The notes below the pieces were generated by a model. It saw nothing but the letters and a program-made list of their open reading frames with translations, did not search any database and was not told where the DNA came from. Of a DNA stretch of 64,000 bases, positions 7,798 through 18,455 are shown piece by piece. This stretch comes from Spirochaetota bacterium (GTDB lineage Bacteria; Spirochaetota; UBA4802; UB4802), in assembly GCA_040756435.1 (NCBI GenBank), contig JBFLZD010000002.1, positions 1 to 64,000 of the forward strand, read 5' to 3'. Made by a program: the position numbers and the translations under genes. Every line of letters starts with the position of its first letter. Positions within the stretch are counted from its first letter, which is position 1.

Positions 7798-10368
7798 ATG
7801 AAACTATCGTACACATTCAAAAAGCGTCATATTCTATACCTTCTTGTTTTTATGGCAATTCTCTACTACTTTTTTGCAACGTATCCTTTTGGCAGCTATC
7901 AGGTCTATCCTGAAAAACTATCGCCAAAAAATAAAGGCTACTATGACATTCCTCTTGACCCTAAAAGTCCCTGGCCAAAATTCAGGGCAAACAGCCTGCA
8001 AAATGGAAGAAGCGCTGTAAAACCAACGTATACCCATACACTGCGTCCATGGGTATTTAAAACAGGCAAAGGTATATTCAGCTCACCGGTTGTTGATGCT
8101 GACGGTACCGTATACATTGGCTCTGCCGATCATTACTTCTACGCTATACGTGAAAACGGCTCACTCAAATGGAAAATAAAAACAGGCGAGATCATTGATT
8201 CATCAGCGCTCCTTGATGACAGGGGATTTGTATATGTGGGCAGTGGCGATAGTTATGTGTATTGTATCAACAGTGAGACAGGCACCATTGTATGGAAACA
8301 CAAAGCGCATACCGTACAGGAAGTGTGGGAAGAATTTAAGATAAAAACATACAACGTCAACTGGTTTGAAGGCAATATTGGCATGCTTCCTGATGGCAGC
8401 ATCATTGCCCCTAACGATAACTATCTGGTATACCTGATTGACCGCCAAAACGGCAAACGAATAACACAATTCCCTGCCAATGAAATGATATGGTCGCTTC
8501 CTGCGGTAAACACAAAAACAGGGAAGATGTTTTTTGGCACTCAGTTTATGGCACTCAAGAATATCTATTGTTATAACTATCGCACACAAACCATAGAATG
8601 GACAAATGGTGGGCTTGGCTCTAACGCTGCATCACCGCTGCTTACCAACACTCACAAGAAAGGCCTTGTCATTGTAGGAGGTTATGATGGTTATGTGCGG
8701 GCATATGCGCAGGATAGTGGCAAACAGGTATGGAAACAGGGCCTGCGTGACCATATCTATGCAAGTGCTGCTCAGCTTTCAAACGGGCTTATCATTCAAC
8801 CTTGCGCAGATGGCACCATCTATGCACTCAATCCGCAAAACGGTAGCATAGTGTGGGCATTTGACACATTGGAGCCCATACGTTCATCAGCAGCCATTGA
8901 TGGCAATGACACAATATATGTTGGTTCGGGCGAAGGCAAGCTTTTCTGCCTTAATCCTGATGGTACATTGCGTTGGTCATACCTGTGCATTGATGAAGAC
9001 CGCAATGATTTAAACAGCTCTCCTGCACTGGGACCAAACGGTGTATACATTGGTGGTGAAAACGGGGGCGTGTTTTTTATTCCCTATGATTATCCTTTGC
9101 ACCATGCTAATAGCGATACAAACTGTTATACTGGTAAAAGTGAAGCACTCCCTGACGATGGCCCCTTTTTAGTATATACCACTAATTTTGGCAAACTGTT
9201 ACCTCAACCGCCTGCTACCATTGATGCTAATCAGCCACTTGCTTTCACCCTCTTTGTGCGCAAAAACGGTGACACACTCAAATCAGCCATTGATAGGGAT
9301 TCTTTAACAGTAGCAGTTACAGGAAAACCCAGATATCGCATTGATGTTTCTGCCAACAAACAGTTTTTTGTAATAACCCCACAGGAAACGTGGGTTAACC
9401 AGAATGGTGGCACCATAACCATTTCTATTAAAGGAAAATACATTACTGGCATGAACCGGTTTGGGCTCAAGTTTTTTGGAGGGAGTACAGCAGGCACTTT
9501 TGATGTTTCGTATTCATTTGCGATAGCTCCGTACAAAGGTGTTTTGCCATATAGGTATCCACAATTCATTGGCCAACCTCAGACAGTGTTTGAATTCAAA
9601 CGATTAGCTGCTCCAAACCCTACCATGCTTCCTTCATGGAATCAGATTGGTTTTGATTCGCTCCATTATGTTGGCGGTATTGTCAGCAAAACCACCGGTG
9701 GGCTTATTGTGTGGGTAGTTGGTGGAAGACTCAAAGATGGCAAAACGGTGGTGGACCCCAGTCTTGAAGCACGCTATCCATTATATTTGCACAGTGAAGG
9801 AAGGTGTGTAACTCTCTACAACTACGATGGATTCAAGATTAATTTTATTGGTTCATGGGATATGCCCTTTGGGATGTATCGTTTATCAACAACAGCCAAT
9901 CACTTAACAGGAACTATCGCACAATCCCCAGCATTAGTAGCTATAGCACTGGGTGATGAGATTGAATTTTATGGGCGCTTTCTTAAACTCATGGGCATGA
10001 CCGAATTTGATACAGGCCACATGGCGGTATTTGGTGGCTGTAACATGAGTCTGCATGGCAGCGGTATTGCTACTATGCCACAGGGTGTTGGTACTGTACA
10101 CTTTGAAGCAGGCAAAACGTATATAAAAGCATTATTGAAACATTCTGGCTTAAAGAAGAATGAGCACGTTTATAGCATTATGGTTGTTGATGTTAAAACG
10201 GGAAATCCACTACCACTGTATTACACCAAGCGCACCAACGTTAAGGATATAGACAATATTGTACAGGAAATTTCCGTTGAATTTGACAAAGGCCAGGTGA
10301 ATGGGAAGGTGAAAGCATACTGTATTGTGGACACCTATCCGGTTGCCTGGCAAATATTGCAATTATAG
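7798..10368 (+). CDS. Membrane-anchored PQQ-type beta-propeller protein
   Basis: This 856-residue protein has one N-terminal membrane segment (about residues 11-28) and then an extracytoplasmic portion. Residues ~60-450 carry PQQ-like propeller repeats, each with a GTVYIGSADHYFYAI or GFVYVGSGDSYVYCI style blade ending in a GxxxW strand such as NGSLKWKIKTG and TGTIVWKH. The C-terminal ~400 residues are beta-rich and unlike the propeller; I do not recognise them. No dehydrogenase catalytic residues are evident, so PQQ binding is not implied; the propeller may be a scaffold. The stop lies 13 bases before the P-type ATPase start, suggesting one transcript. Confidence 0.82.
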   Translation: MKLSYTFKKRHILYLLVFMAILYYFFATYPFGSYQVYPEKLSPKNKGYYDIPLDPKSPWPKFRANSLQNGRSAVKPTYTHTLRPWVFKTGKGIFSSPVVDADGTVYIGSADHYFYAIRENGSLKWKIKTGEIIDSSALLDDRGFVYVGSGDSYVYCINSETGTIVWKHKAHTVQEVWEEFKIKTYNVNWFEGNIGMLPDGSIIAPNDNYLVYLIDRQNGKRITQFPANEMIWSLPAVNTKTGKMFFGTQFMALKNIYCYNYRTQTIEWTNGGLGSNAASPLLTNTHKKGLVIVGGYDGYVRAYAQDSGKQVWKQGLRDHIYASAAQLSNGLIIQPCADGTIYALNPQNGSIVWAFDTLEPIRSSAAIDGNDTIYVGSGEGKLFCLNPDGTLRWSYLCIDEDRNDLNSSPALGPNGVYIGGENGGVFFIPYDYPLHHANSDTNCYTGKSEALPDDGPFLVYTTNFGKLLPQPPATIDANQPLAFTLFVRKNGDTLKSAIDRDSLTVAVTGKPRYRIDVSANKQFFVITPQETWVNQNGGTITISIKGKYITGMNRFGLKFFGGSTAGTFDVSYSFAIAPYKGVLPYRYPQFIGQPQTVFEFKRLAAPNPTMLPSWNQIGFDSLHYVGGIVSKTTGGLIVWVVGGRLKDGKTVVDPSLEARYPLYLHSEGRCVTLYNYDGFKINFIGSWDMPFGMYRLSTTANHLTGTIAQSPALVAIALGDEIEFYGRFLKLMGMTEFDTGHMAVFGGCNMSLHGSGIATMPQGVGTVHFEAGKTYIKALLKHSGLKKNEHVYSIMVVDVKTGNPLPLYYTKRTNVKDIDNIVQEISVEFDKGQVNGKVKAYCIVDTYPVAWQILQL

Positions 10369-10381
10369 AAAGGAAAGACGT

Positions 10382-13033
10382 ATGAACTGGCACACAATGC
10401 CTGTTGAAGAAGTATTCACTTCCTTAAAAACTTCAGATAAAGGAATTACCCAAGAAGAGGCCCAATCCCGCCTTAGTACCTATGGCTTTAATGAATTAAA
10501 AGAAAAAAAGAAAATAACGCCGTTAATGATGCTCCTACACCAATTTACTGATTTCATGATACTGGTATTGATAGCAGCGGCTTTGCTTTCAGGGTTTTTA
10601 GGTGAGATTTCTGACACTATAGCCATTATAGTTATTGTAGTGCTCAATGCTATCATAGGTTTTGTGCAGGAATATCGTGCTGAAAAGGCCATGGAAGCAT
10701 TGAAGAAAATGTCGGCTCCTATGGCAACCGTCATACGTGATGGAACCCCTGTAAATATCCCTGCCCGCCAAATCGTTCCTGGTGATATCGTTTTACTGGA
10801 AGCAGGTAAGATAGTCCCTGCTGATTTGCGGCTCATAGAAGCTGCCCAGTTAAAAATTGAAGAAGCAGCATTAACGGGTGAATCAGTTCCTATTGAAAAA
10901 CAAATACAGCCAATAAATGAGATAAATCTACCATTGGGTGACCGAAAAAACATGGCATATAATGGCACAATTGTTACCTATGGAAGGGGAAGTGGTGTTG
11001 CCGTTGCCACAGGAATGAATACTGAATTAGGCAAAATTGCAACAATGCTGCAGGAAGAAGAAGAAGTAAAAACACCATTGCAAAAGCGGTTAGCAGTATT
11101 TGGCAAAAAACTTTCCATAGCAGTTCTGGTTATCTGTGCAGTTATTTTTGGGGTGGGACTTTTACGTGGCGAAGAACCACTGCGCATGCTTTTGACTGCA
11201 ATTTCACTTGCCGTTGCAGCAATACCCGAAGCACTTCCTGCAGTAATCACCATTTCGCTTGCTCTGGGCGCTCGAAAGATGGTAAATCAAAACGCTCTTA
11301 TCCGCAAACTTCCTGCTGTAGAAACTTTAGGTTCGGTCACATATATTTGTTCAGACAAGACAGGTACGCTTACACAAAACAAGATGACTGTTGAAACTAT
11401 TTTTGTTAATAACACATTATTTACTACAACGCAATCACTTAAGGACAACCACAGCAAAAGTACACAGTTATTTTTCTTTGCCCTGGCTCTTAATAATGAT
11501 GCCATACGCGATGCATCTGGCGCACTGTTAGGGGATCCAACCGAAACCGCACTGTATCACTTTGCCTATACCAATTTGTTTGATAAAGCTTTACTGTCGC
11601 AAACGCTTCCCCGTGTAGCAGAAATACCTTTTGATTCTGAAAGGAAGTGCATGACCACTATTCATCAAAACACAAGCAAGGAAGTAACCCAATCATCGTA
11701 TATAGTATTTACCAAAGGAGCCATTGATACCATCATAGATATAACCAACACCATGATGATTCATTCAGAGATAGTACCCATCAATAAAGATGAAATTTTA
11801 AAAGTGGCTGAACAACTCTCTGAGCAAGGACTACGGGTGCTGGGAATTGCATCAAAATTTGTTGATACTCTTCCTTCTTCAATATCTCCGGACATCGTTG
11901 AATCAAATCTTACTTTGTTAGGGCTTGTTGGTATGATTGATCCTCCCCGACAGGAAGTACAACACGCTGTGTCTGAATGTAAATCAGCAGGTATCAAGCC
12001 AGTTATGATTACCGGTGACCATCCACTGACAGCAAAAGCCATAGCAGAGCGCCTTGGCATTATTGATGAAAATCGTCCGCATATTATAACAGGTAAGGAA
12101 TTGCAGGAGCTATCGTTTGAAGAATTTGAACAAAAGGTAGAATATATAAGTGTTTATGCAAGGGTTGCCCCAGAACAAAAGCTAAAGATTGTAAAAGCAT
12201 TACAGGATAAAGGTCAATTTATTGCCATGACTGGTGATGGTGTCAATGATGCACCCGCTTTGAAGCGCGCAGATATTGGTGTTGCAATGGGAATTACAGG
12301 AACTGATGTTTCAAAGCAGGCGGCACATATGATTTTGCTTGATGACAATTTTGCAACCATTGTGAAAGCAGTCAAAGAAGGTAGAAGGATATTTGACAAC
12401 ATCAGAAAATTTATAAAATACACTATGACAAGCAATTCAGGTGAAATATGGACAATATTTTTAGCTCCATTTTTTGGCTTACCCATACCACTGCTTCCTA
12501 TACACATTTTATGGATAAATCTTGTTACCGATGGGCTGCCCGGGCTTGCTTTGGCTTCTGAACCTGAAGAAAAAGGAATCATGCAACGCCCACCACGTCA
12601 TCCGCAGGAAAGCATTTTTGCTCATGGACTTGGTGCTCACATACTATGGGTGGGAATGCTCATGGGAATTGTTTCTATTATTACACAAGCACTTTCCATT
12701 AAATCATGGAATGCTCACTGGCAAACCATGGTATTTACAGTGCTCTGTTTAAACCAGATGGGACATGTGCTAGCTATACGCTCGGAAAAAGAGTCTTTAT
12801 TTACGCTTGGCATTTTATCAAACAAACCACTGCTGGGCGCTTTTATACTTACTTTTGTGCTGCAAATGGCAACCATATACGTTCCCTATCTCAATGGGAT
12901 TTTTAAAACACATCCATTAACTTTTGAGGAATTGAGCATAACACTTGCATTATCATCAGTGGTATTTATTGCCGTGGAAATTGAAAAAATTTTTAAACGT
13001 AAAAAAAGTACAAGGGGCGATAGAAACTTATAA
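10382..13033 (+). CDS. P-type cation (calcium-type, IIA) ATPase
   Basis: The 883-residue product is a full-length P2A ATPase that uses ATP to export or import cations, most likely Ca2+. The phosphorylation motif is SDKTGTLTQNKMT with Asp 325. The actuator has ALTGESVP, TM4 has PEALPAVITISLALGA, the hinge has TGDGVNDAPALKRADIG, and TM6 has NLVTDGLPGLALA. The N-terminal cation-ATPase domain is present. I place the start at 10382 because of the preceding AAAGGAAAG; an upstream in-frame ATG at 10325 would overlap the propeller gene and lacks such a site. PEALP with TM6 NxxxD supports Ca2+ over heavy metals. A GCGATAG site lies in the last codons. Confidence 0.95.
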   Translation: MNWHTMPVEEVFTSLKTSDKGITQEEAQSRLSTYGFNELKEKKKITPLMMLLHQFTDFMILVLIAAALLSGFLGEISDTIAIIVIVVLNAIIGFVQEYRAEKAMEALKKMSAPMATVIRDGTPVNIPARQIVPGDIVLLEAGKIVPADLRLIEAAQLKIEEAALTGESVPIEKQIQPINEINLPLGDRKNMAYNGTIVTYGRGSGVAVATGMNTELGKIATMLQEEEEVKTPLQKRLAVFGKKLSIAVLVICAVIFGVGLLRGEEPLRMLLTAISLAVAAIPEALPAVITISLALGARKMVNQNALIRKLPAVETLGSVTYICSDKTGTLTQNKMTVETIFVNNTLFTTTQSLKDNHSKSTQLFFFALALNNDAIRDASGALLGDPTETALYHFAYTNLFDKALLSQTLPRVAEIPFDSERKCMTTIHQNTSKEVTQSSYIVFTKGAIDTIIDITNTMMIHSEIVPINKDEILKVAEQLSEQGLRVLGIASKFVDTLPSSISPDIVESNLTLLGLVGMIDPPRQEVQHAVSECKSAGIKPVMITGDHPLTAKAIAERLGIIDENRPHIITGKELQELSFEEFEQKVEYISVYARVAPEQKLKIVKALQDKGQFIAMTGDGVNDAPALKRADIGVAMGITGTDVSKQAAHMILLDDNFATIVKAVKEGRRIFDNIRKFIKYTMTSNSGEIWTIFLAPFFGLPIPLLPIHILWINLVTDGLPGLALASEPEEKGIMQRPPRHPQESIFAHGLGAHILWVGMLMGIVSIITQALSIKSWNAHWQTMVFTVLCLNQMGHVLAIRSEKESLFTLGILSNKPLLGAFILTFVLQMATIYVPYLNGIFKTHPLTFEELSITLALSSVVFIAVEIEKIFKRKKSTRGDRNL

Positions 13034-13060
13034 AAAAATTACTGGTTTCATTATCTATAA

Positions 13061-13711
13061 TTAAATCATTGCCATGTAGTACGCATACTTGATAAGACCA
13101 ACATGGCTGGTGATACCCAATTTTGCCATGATGTTTGATTTGTGGTTGCGTACAGTTTTTTCGCTAATTCCAAGCATGTTAGCAATGTCTTTTGTTGAAT
13201 ACTCTTTTGCAATAAGCTGCAAAACTTCTTTTTCCCGCTTTAAAAGAGCACATAGTCTTTTTGATGTTTTGTTTTTTACCAATATATCTTCAAGCACTTC
13301 ATCAGGCAACTGTGGTGCATAAAAACTATTATGAACCATAACATGAAATATTGCAGCCACCAGATGTGATATTGCAATGGATTTTGACAAAAAAGCTGAA
13401 GCTCCTGCTGCCAGGGCACTTGCAGCAAGCGAGTCATTAAAATAACCTGAAAGAATGATAATTTTTACAACAGGCATTACTTTTAATATATATTTACTGG
13501 CTTCAATGCCATTTTCATTTTTAAGTCGCACATCAATAATCAGCACATCAGGTTTTGTTGCTTTGATATTTTCAACAGAAGAGGATATGTTTTCAGATGT
13601 GCCAACAACACTAATATTATCAACAAGCTCTAAGCTCTGAGCCAGGGTATCCCGTACAAGGTTTTCATCTTCAATAATAAAAACCTTTATAAGCTCTGGT
13701 ACAATTGCCAT
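13061..13711 (-). CDS. NarL/FixJ-type response regulator (REC-LuxR HTH)
   Basis: The 216-residue protein has a receiver domain (residues 8-125) with an acidic pocket at Glu14/Asp15 and the phosphoacceptor Asp60 in VLIIDVRL. A LuxR-type helix-turn-helix follows at about 150-210, containing LLKREKEVLQLIAKEYSTKD and IANMLGISEKTVRNHKSNI. It is a DNA-binding output protein of a two-component system. No cognate kinase is adjacent, so it is an orphan here. It converges on the P-type ATPase with a 27-base gap. Confidence 0.93.
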   Translation of the reverse strand: MAIVPELIKVFIIEDENLVRDTLAQSLELVDNISVVGTSENISSSVENIKATKPDVLIIDVRLKNENGIEASKYILKVMPVVKIIILSGYFNDSLAASALAAGASAFLSKSIAISHLVAAIFHVMVHNSFYAPQLPDEVLEDILVKNKTSKRLCALLKREKEVLQLIAKEYSTKDIANMLGISEKTVRNHKSNIMAKLGITSHVGLIKYAYYMAMI

Positions 13712-14109
13712 ATAGTTAATCCATTTTTTCTATATATTGTGTTTTATTATACATCATAGCCTGTTTTAGTCAATAGGCAAATGTCCTAAATTATTGCTGT
13801 TTTTTTATCAAAATTAATCATTTTTAGTGTTATACGTCATTTTTTTATTTTTTCTACTTTAAAATGCTTATAATTCTGGTAAAAATCATAAAATCTATTC
13901 ACTCAATAATTCATCAAAAGTAACCAATAATTATATATATTCTTTATGCTTCACGTAATTTTGCTATAATTTGATAAGATATAATAATACACTATTGGCA
14001 CAAGGGTAGTTTTAAAATAGCTCATTTTTCTGTGATAGAATAATGACAAGCTATTTATAATGCTCTCAATATGTTTTAAAATTTTTAAAAAATTGATACA
14101 GGTAGATAT
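13712..14109. other. AT-rich gene-free spacer between divergent genes
   Basis: This 398-base region separates the divergent response-regulator and MFS genes. I see no ORF, hairpin or repeat in it, only AT-rich DNA likely to hold both promoters. Confidence 0.5.
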
Positions 14110-15486
14110 ATGGAACGTGTTGCTACTAATAGAAAAGCAGCATTAGCTGTTACCACCTTAGGATCATTTCTCACATCATTTATGGGTTCTTCAATAAATG
14201 TTGCTCTTCCTATTATAGGGAAAGAATTTGCCATAGATGCAATCGTGTTAAGCTGGATTGCAACATCATATCTTTTATCTGCAGCCATGTTTTTAGTACC
14301 TTTTGGGCGAATTGCCGATATCTACGGCAGGAAGAAAATCTTTACCTACGGCATCATTCTCTATACTTTTTCATCTTTCCTTACGGCAATTGCACAATCT
14401 GCCTTCATACTCATTCTATTTAGAGTACTTCAGGGAATAAGCGGTGCAATGATATTCAGCACAGGAGCTGCCATGCTCATATCAGTATTTCCTCCCCAGC
14501 AGCGTGGCCGGGTACTTGGTATTAATGTATCTGCCGTTTACATAGGGCTTTCAACAGGCCCTTTTTTAGGGGGCATTTTAACACAACATTTAGGATGGCG
14601 CAGCATATTTGCAATAAGTGTAGTAGTAGGTGTGGCGATAGTTATGTTACTATATTCAAAACTGGAAGGAGAATGGATCGAAGCTCATGGTGAAACATTT
14701 GATTTCACTGGATCGCTCATCTATGCTATTGCGTTAACCATGTTGATGTTTGGGTTTTCATCACTTCCGTCGGTATTTGGAATAATTATGATTGTAGCAA
14801 GTATTGCTTGCATTTTCCTTTTTATAAAATGGGAGATAAACACTCAACATCCTGTTATTGACATGAACCTTTTTAAGAATAATACTGTTTTTACATTTTC
14901 CAATTTTGCAGCGTTAATTAATTACAGTGCAACATTTGCTGTAACATTCATTGTCAGCCTTTATCTACAATACCTTAAAGGTATAAGCCCGCAAAGTGCA
15001 GGGATTATCCTTATTTCTCAGCCTGTTACCATGGCTCTGTTTTCACCTATAGCAGGGAGAATGTCTGATAAAATTCAGCCTCAGGTTATTGCTTCCTTTG
15101 GCATGGCATTTACCACCATTGGGCTTGGACTGTTAACACTGTTACACTCTGATACATCAATAGCATTTGTTATTATGAGCTTAATTTTCATAGGCTTTGG
15201 CATAGCCCTTTTTTCTTCTCCAAATACCAATGCTGTCATGAGTTCGGTACATAAAAAATATTACGGAGTTGCTTCTGGTATATTAGGAACAATGCGGCTA
15301 ACGGGGCAAGCTTTCAGTATGGGCATTGTTACATTAATTCTGGCATTACATATGGGGAGAGTACAGATAACCCCACTCTACTTTGATAGGTTCTTGCAAA
15401 GTTCAAAAACAGCATTTATACTGTTTACAGTGCTATGCTTTGTTGGCATATTTGCATCACTTGCACGGGGTAAGATACACAGATAG
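14110..15486 (+). CDS. MFS drug/H+ antiporter, DHA2 (14-TM) type
   Basis: The 458-residue polytopic protein resembles EmrB/QacA exporters. Motif A is present as GRIADIYGRKKIF (about residues 67-80). SSINVALPIIGKEF in TM1 and the antiporter motif C region GLSTGPFLGGILTQHLGWRSIF are diagnostic. Total hydrophobic segments count to about 14. It should expel hydrophobic compounds in exchange for protons. No membrane-fusion partner (EmrA) is next to it. The Shine-Dalgarno is weak (AGGTAG). Confidence 0.92.
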   Translation: MERVATNRKAALAVTTLGSFLTSFMGSSINVALPIIGKEFAIDAIVLSWIATSYLLSAAMFLVPFGRIADIYGRKKIFTYGIILYTFSSFLTAIAQSAFILILFRVLQGISGAMIFSTGAAMLISVFPPQQRGRVLGINVSAVYIGLSTGPFLGGILTQHLGWRSIFAISVVVGVAIVMLLYSKLEGEWIEAHGETFDFTGSLIYAIALTMLMFGFSSLPSVFGIIMIVASIACIFLFIKWEINTQHPVIDMNLFKNNTVFTFSNFAALINYSATFAVTFIVSLYLQYLKGISPQSAGIILISQPVTMALFSPIAGRMSDKIQPQVIASFGMAFTTIGLGLLTLLHSDTSIAFVIMSLIFIGFGIALFSSPNTNAVMSSVHKKYYGVASGILGTMRLTGQAFSMGIVTLILALHMGRVQITPLYFDRFLQSSKTAFILFTVLCFVGIFASLARGKIHR

Positions 15487-15660
15487 CTATTGTAGCCTGC
15501 ATCATGATATATTTTTTACACCAAAGCCTGTACTAAAAATTTGAATGATGCAATATCACAACACTCTTTATCTTTTTATTATTTGATTTAATCAATTGTT
15601 TTCAGCATTATTTGTTTTACATTATTTGTTAAACCTAATTCGAGCTTTCGGAGATGAATT

Positions 15661-16776
15661 ATGAAAAAACAAAATAATGAATTAAATCCTGAAAAAGTTA
15701 AAGATTCACTTCCCCAGAAATTTAAAAGTATGGTTGATACGGTCATCAAACCCGAAGAACGTACCATGCGCAATTATGTTAACATTAATTTCTGGCGAAC
15801 AAAATATGATGAATATAAAAAAATTCGTGAAAAAGAAAAAGAAGACTTTGATGTATATGAATCTCTTTCCCATGGTGCCCGACCAACCATTGAATACTAT
15901 CTTTTAACAATTTTATCATGCCTTATTGCAACAGCCGGTTTGATGCAGAACTCTCCAGCCGTTATTATTGGTGCAATGATTGTTGCACCGCTTATGACAC
16001 CAATATTATCTTTTTCATTGGGAGTTATTTGGGGTGACACACTGCTTATTAAAACATCCTTTGGTTCAATTGTAAAAGGTACACTATTGGCAATATTTAT
16101 ATCTGGCACATTGGCATTTTTTGTTCCTATTGCCGAATATACCAGTGAGATACTTGCACGCACAAAACCAAATCTTTTTGATATAGTAATTGCCATTTCA
16201 TCAGGCCTTGTTGGTGCATATGGCAATGCAAATAGAAAAATCAGCAATACTCTTGTTGGAATAGCTATTGCTGTGGCCTTAATGCCGCCACTATGCACCA
16301 TTGGCATTGGAATTGGAAATTTTGACTGGCATATTGCTCGTGGGGCACTCATTCTGTTTTCAATCAATTTGATATCAATCTCACTGGCTGGTGCAATTAT
16401 ATTCTGGATTATGAAAATACACCCAATATCCAAAGAGGAAAAGGCAAAAGTTACAAGAAGAGCTCTGTCACAGATAATTATTTCAGTTATACTGTTAACC
16501 ATTATTTCAATTCCTGTAGGTATTTATACTTACAGGACATTTGTACTGGAACATGCAAAAAAGATGGTATGGGAAACAGCAAAAAAATATTTTGGCACAG
16601 ACGTTTTTGCCGTTCAATTTGATGAAAACCAGGGAAAACTTGATGTAATTATTATAGTGCTTTCACAACAAGATGATGAATCGCTCAAACAGATGCAGAG
16701 AATAAAATCACTTTATCCCGATTTTGGTACAGTTAAAATCAAATTCATTAAAACTGCATCCAGTATCAACGATTAA
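15661..16776 (+). CDS. DUF389 family membrane protein
   Basis: This 371-residue protein contains the DUF389 core. Hydrophobic segments begin around residue 80 with YYLLTILSCLIATAGL. The hallmark NSPAVIIGAMIVAPLMTPIL follows, and then GLVGAYGNANRKISNTLVGIAIAVALMPPL (about residues 180-210). The N-terminal ~70 residues are charged and soluble, and the C-terminal ~80 form another soluble domain. The family's biochemical role is not established; I make no functional call. It follows the MFS gene by 174 bases with its own putative ribosome site (CGGAGATG). Confidence 0.88.
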   Translation: MKKQNNELNPEKVKDSLPQKFKSMVDTVIKPEERTMRNYVNINFWRTKYDEYKKIREKEKEDFDVYESLSHGARPTIEYYLLTILSCLIATAGLMQNSPAVIIGAMIVAPLMTPILSFSLGVIWGDTLLIKTSFGSIVKGTLLAIFISGTLAFFVPIAEYTSEILARTKPNLFDIVIAISSGLVGAYGNANRKISNTLVGIAIAVALMPPLCTIGIGIGNFDWHIARGALILFSINLISISLAGAIIFWIMKIHPISKEEKAKVTRRALSQIIISVILLTIISIPVGIYTYRTFVLEHAKKMVWETAKKYFGTDVFAVQFDENQGKLDVIIIVLSQQDDESLKQMQRIKSLYPDFGTVKIKFIKTASSIND

Positions 16777-16835
16777 CCTTTTCAAGTAAATACAATGTAC
16801 ATTCATAGTTTTCACAGTTTTGCTTTCAACTAAAA

Positions 16836-17140
16836 AAGGGGGTCCTAAAAAACATCTCTTTGCGATGACTTTTGCCCTCCTGTCATTGCGAGGAATGTAG
16901 TGATGAAACAATCCAATACAACCTGATTGCGCGTGCCATATGCACGTGGTAGCATCACTTCCTGTCATTGCGAGGAGCCTCTTGGGCGACGAAGCAATCT
17001 CGTCTTTCATTATTTGGGATTGCTTCACTTCGACAAATGGTTGCTGAGCTCGTCGAAGCACTCAGTGCAAGCACTACGTTTGGAATGACTTTGCACCCGC
17101 GTCATTGAGATCCCCACTGTTTGTTTTGGGACACCCTCTT
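16836..17140. mobile_element. MITE-like element, copy 1, GGGTGTCC terminal repeats
   Basis: The right end reads TTTTGGGACACCCTCTT (17124-17140) and the left AAGGGGGTCCTAAAA (16836-16850). These are inverted repeats apart from a two-base deletion at left. The interior carries CATTGCGAGG / GAAGCAATC motifs and the GAGCTCGTCGAAGCACTCAG segment shared with the copy at 21207-21448. No ORF of note lies inside, so it is non-autonomous. It fills most of the 389-base gap between DUF389 and thiolase. Confidence 0.72.
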
Positions 17141-17165
17141 TTAATGTTAGAATTATCAACAGTTA

Positions 17166-18341
17166 CTATCGCTCAACTGTTACTGCTACTCCCTGTCCAC
17201 CACCTATACACAATGTGGCTATTCCCTTTTTAGCATTACGCTTAATCATTTCGTGAATGAGTGTAGTTAAAATGCGCGCACCGCTTGCCCCAATGGGATG
17301 ACCAATGGCAATTGCACCACCATTGACATTAACCTTTGATACATCCCAACCCATTTCTTTATTAACCACAACAGCCTGTGCCGCAAAGGCTTCATTTGCC
17401 TCTATCAAATCTAAATCCTGAACTTTCCAGCCAGCTTTTTGAAGGGCTTTTTTACTTGCTGGTATTGGGCCCGTCCCCATAATGGATGGTTCCACACCAG
17501 CTGAAGCGTACGACGCAATTCTGCACAATGGGGTAATGCCAAGTTCCTTTGCTTTATCAGCCGACATGACAACCGCTGCTGCAGCACCATCGTTAATACC
17601 CGATGCATTGCCTGCTGTCACAACACCATCCTTTTTAAACGCTGGTTTTAATTTTGCCAGGGCATCCAGTGTTGTACCAAAGCGGGGATGTTCATCAGTA
17701 TCAAAATATGTTTCTCCTTTTTTATCCTTGATTGGAACTGGAACTATCTCATCTTTAAAACGTCCTGATTTTATTGCTGCTTCAGCTTTTTGCTGACTAC
17801 CCACTGCAAACTCATCCAATTCTTCACGGGTTAAGCCCCACTTTGCTGCTACATTTTCGGCTGTTATACCCATATGGTATTGATTGAATACATCCCATAA
17901 CCCATCTTTTATCATGATGTCTATCAATACGCCATCATTCATGCGATATCCCCAGCGCGCCTTCTGAAGAGCAAATGGAGCATTGCTCATGCTCTCAATG
18001 CCACCTGCCACAATAATATCAGCATCACCTGCCTTTATAATTTGAGCAGCCAAACTAATAGCCCGTAATCCAGAACCACACACTTTATTAATGGTCATGG
18101 CAGGCACTTCCTGTGGAATACCTGAATAAATTAACACCTGTCGTGCAGGATTCATTCCCTGTGCAGCTTGCAACACATTTCCTAAAATAACGTTTTCTAC
18201 CTGCGCTGGAGTAATACCTGCCCGTTTTATGGCTTCCTTAACTGCAACAACCCCCAATTCCACAGCAGTCACGTCTTTCAGTGCACCCCCAAACGTACCA
18301 ACAGGAGTGCGAACTATTGATGCTATAACCACATCCTTCAT
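17166..18341 (-). CDS. atoB: Acetyl-CoA C-acetyltransferase (thiolase)
   Basis: The 391-residue protein is a standard biosynthetic/degradative thiolase that condenses or cleaves acetoacetyl-CoA. The nucleophilic Cys88 lies in [11 protein letters not shown]. The catalytic [16 protein letters not shown] and the C-terminal CIGGGQGVA supply the catalytic His and the second Cys. Length is exactly typical. No other beta-oxidation or ketogenesis gene is adjacent, so the pathway here (PHB, butyrate or fatty acids) is not determined. A GCGATAG repeat overlaps the stop codon. A promoter/operator candidate lies upstream at 18456-18497, though it points the other way. Confidence 0.96.
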   Translation of the reverse strand: MKDVVIASIVRTPVGTFGGALKDVTAVELGVVAVKEAIKRAGITPAQVENVILGNVLQAAQGMNPARQVLIYSGIPQEVPAMTINKVCGSGLRAISLAAQIIKAGDADIIVAGGIESMSNAPFALQKARWGYRMNDGVLIDIMIKDGLWDVFNQYHMGITAENVAAKWGLTREELDEFAVGSQQKAEAAIKSGRFKDEIVPVPIKDKKGETYFDTDEHPRFGTTLDALAKLKPAFKKDGVVTAGNASGINDGAAAAVVMSADKAKELGITPLCRIASYASAGVEPSIMGTGPIPASKKALQKAGWKVQDLDLIEANEAFAAQAVVVNKEMGWDVSKVNVNGGAIAIGHPIGASGARILTTLIHEMIKRNAKKGIATLCIGGGQGVAVTVER

Positions 18342-18455
18342 ACAGACCTCTCTTATAATAATTTTATCATATAAATTATACTATAATTTTAACAAATGAT
18401 TGTTCATATGGTGTAATACTAATAAATAGCAGTTTACTTGTAAAGAAAAATAACA

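Noticed and set aside
10480-10968. A 162-codon open frame antisense to the P-type ATPase gene
   Set aside because: It mirrors the coding strand of a confirmed ATPase, whose motifs leave no doubt on strand.
15897-16502. A 201-codon open frame antisense to the DUF389 gene
   Set aside because: It is the complement of a strongly recognisable membrane-protein gene and has no ribosome site or recognisable product.
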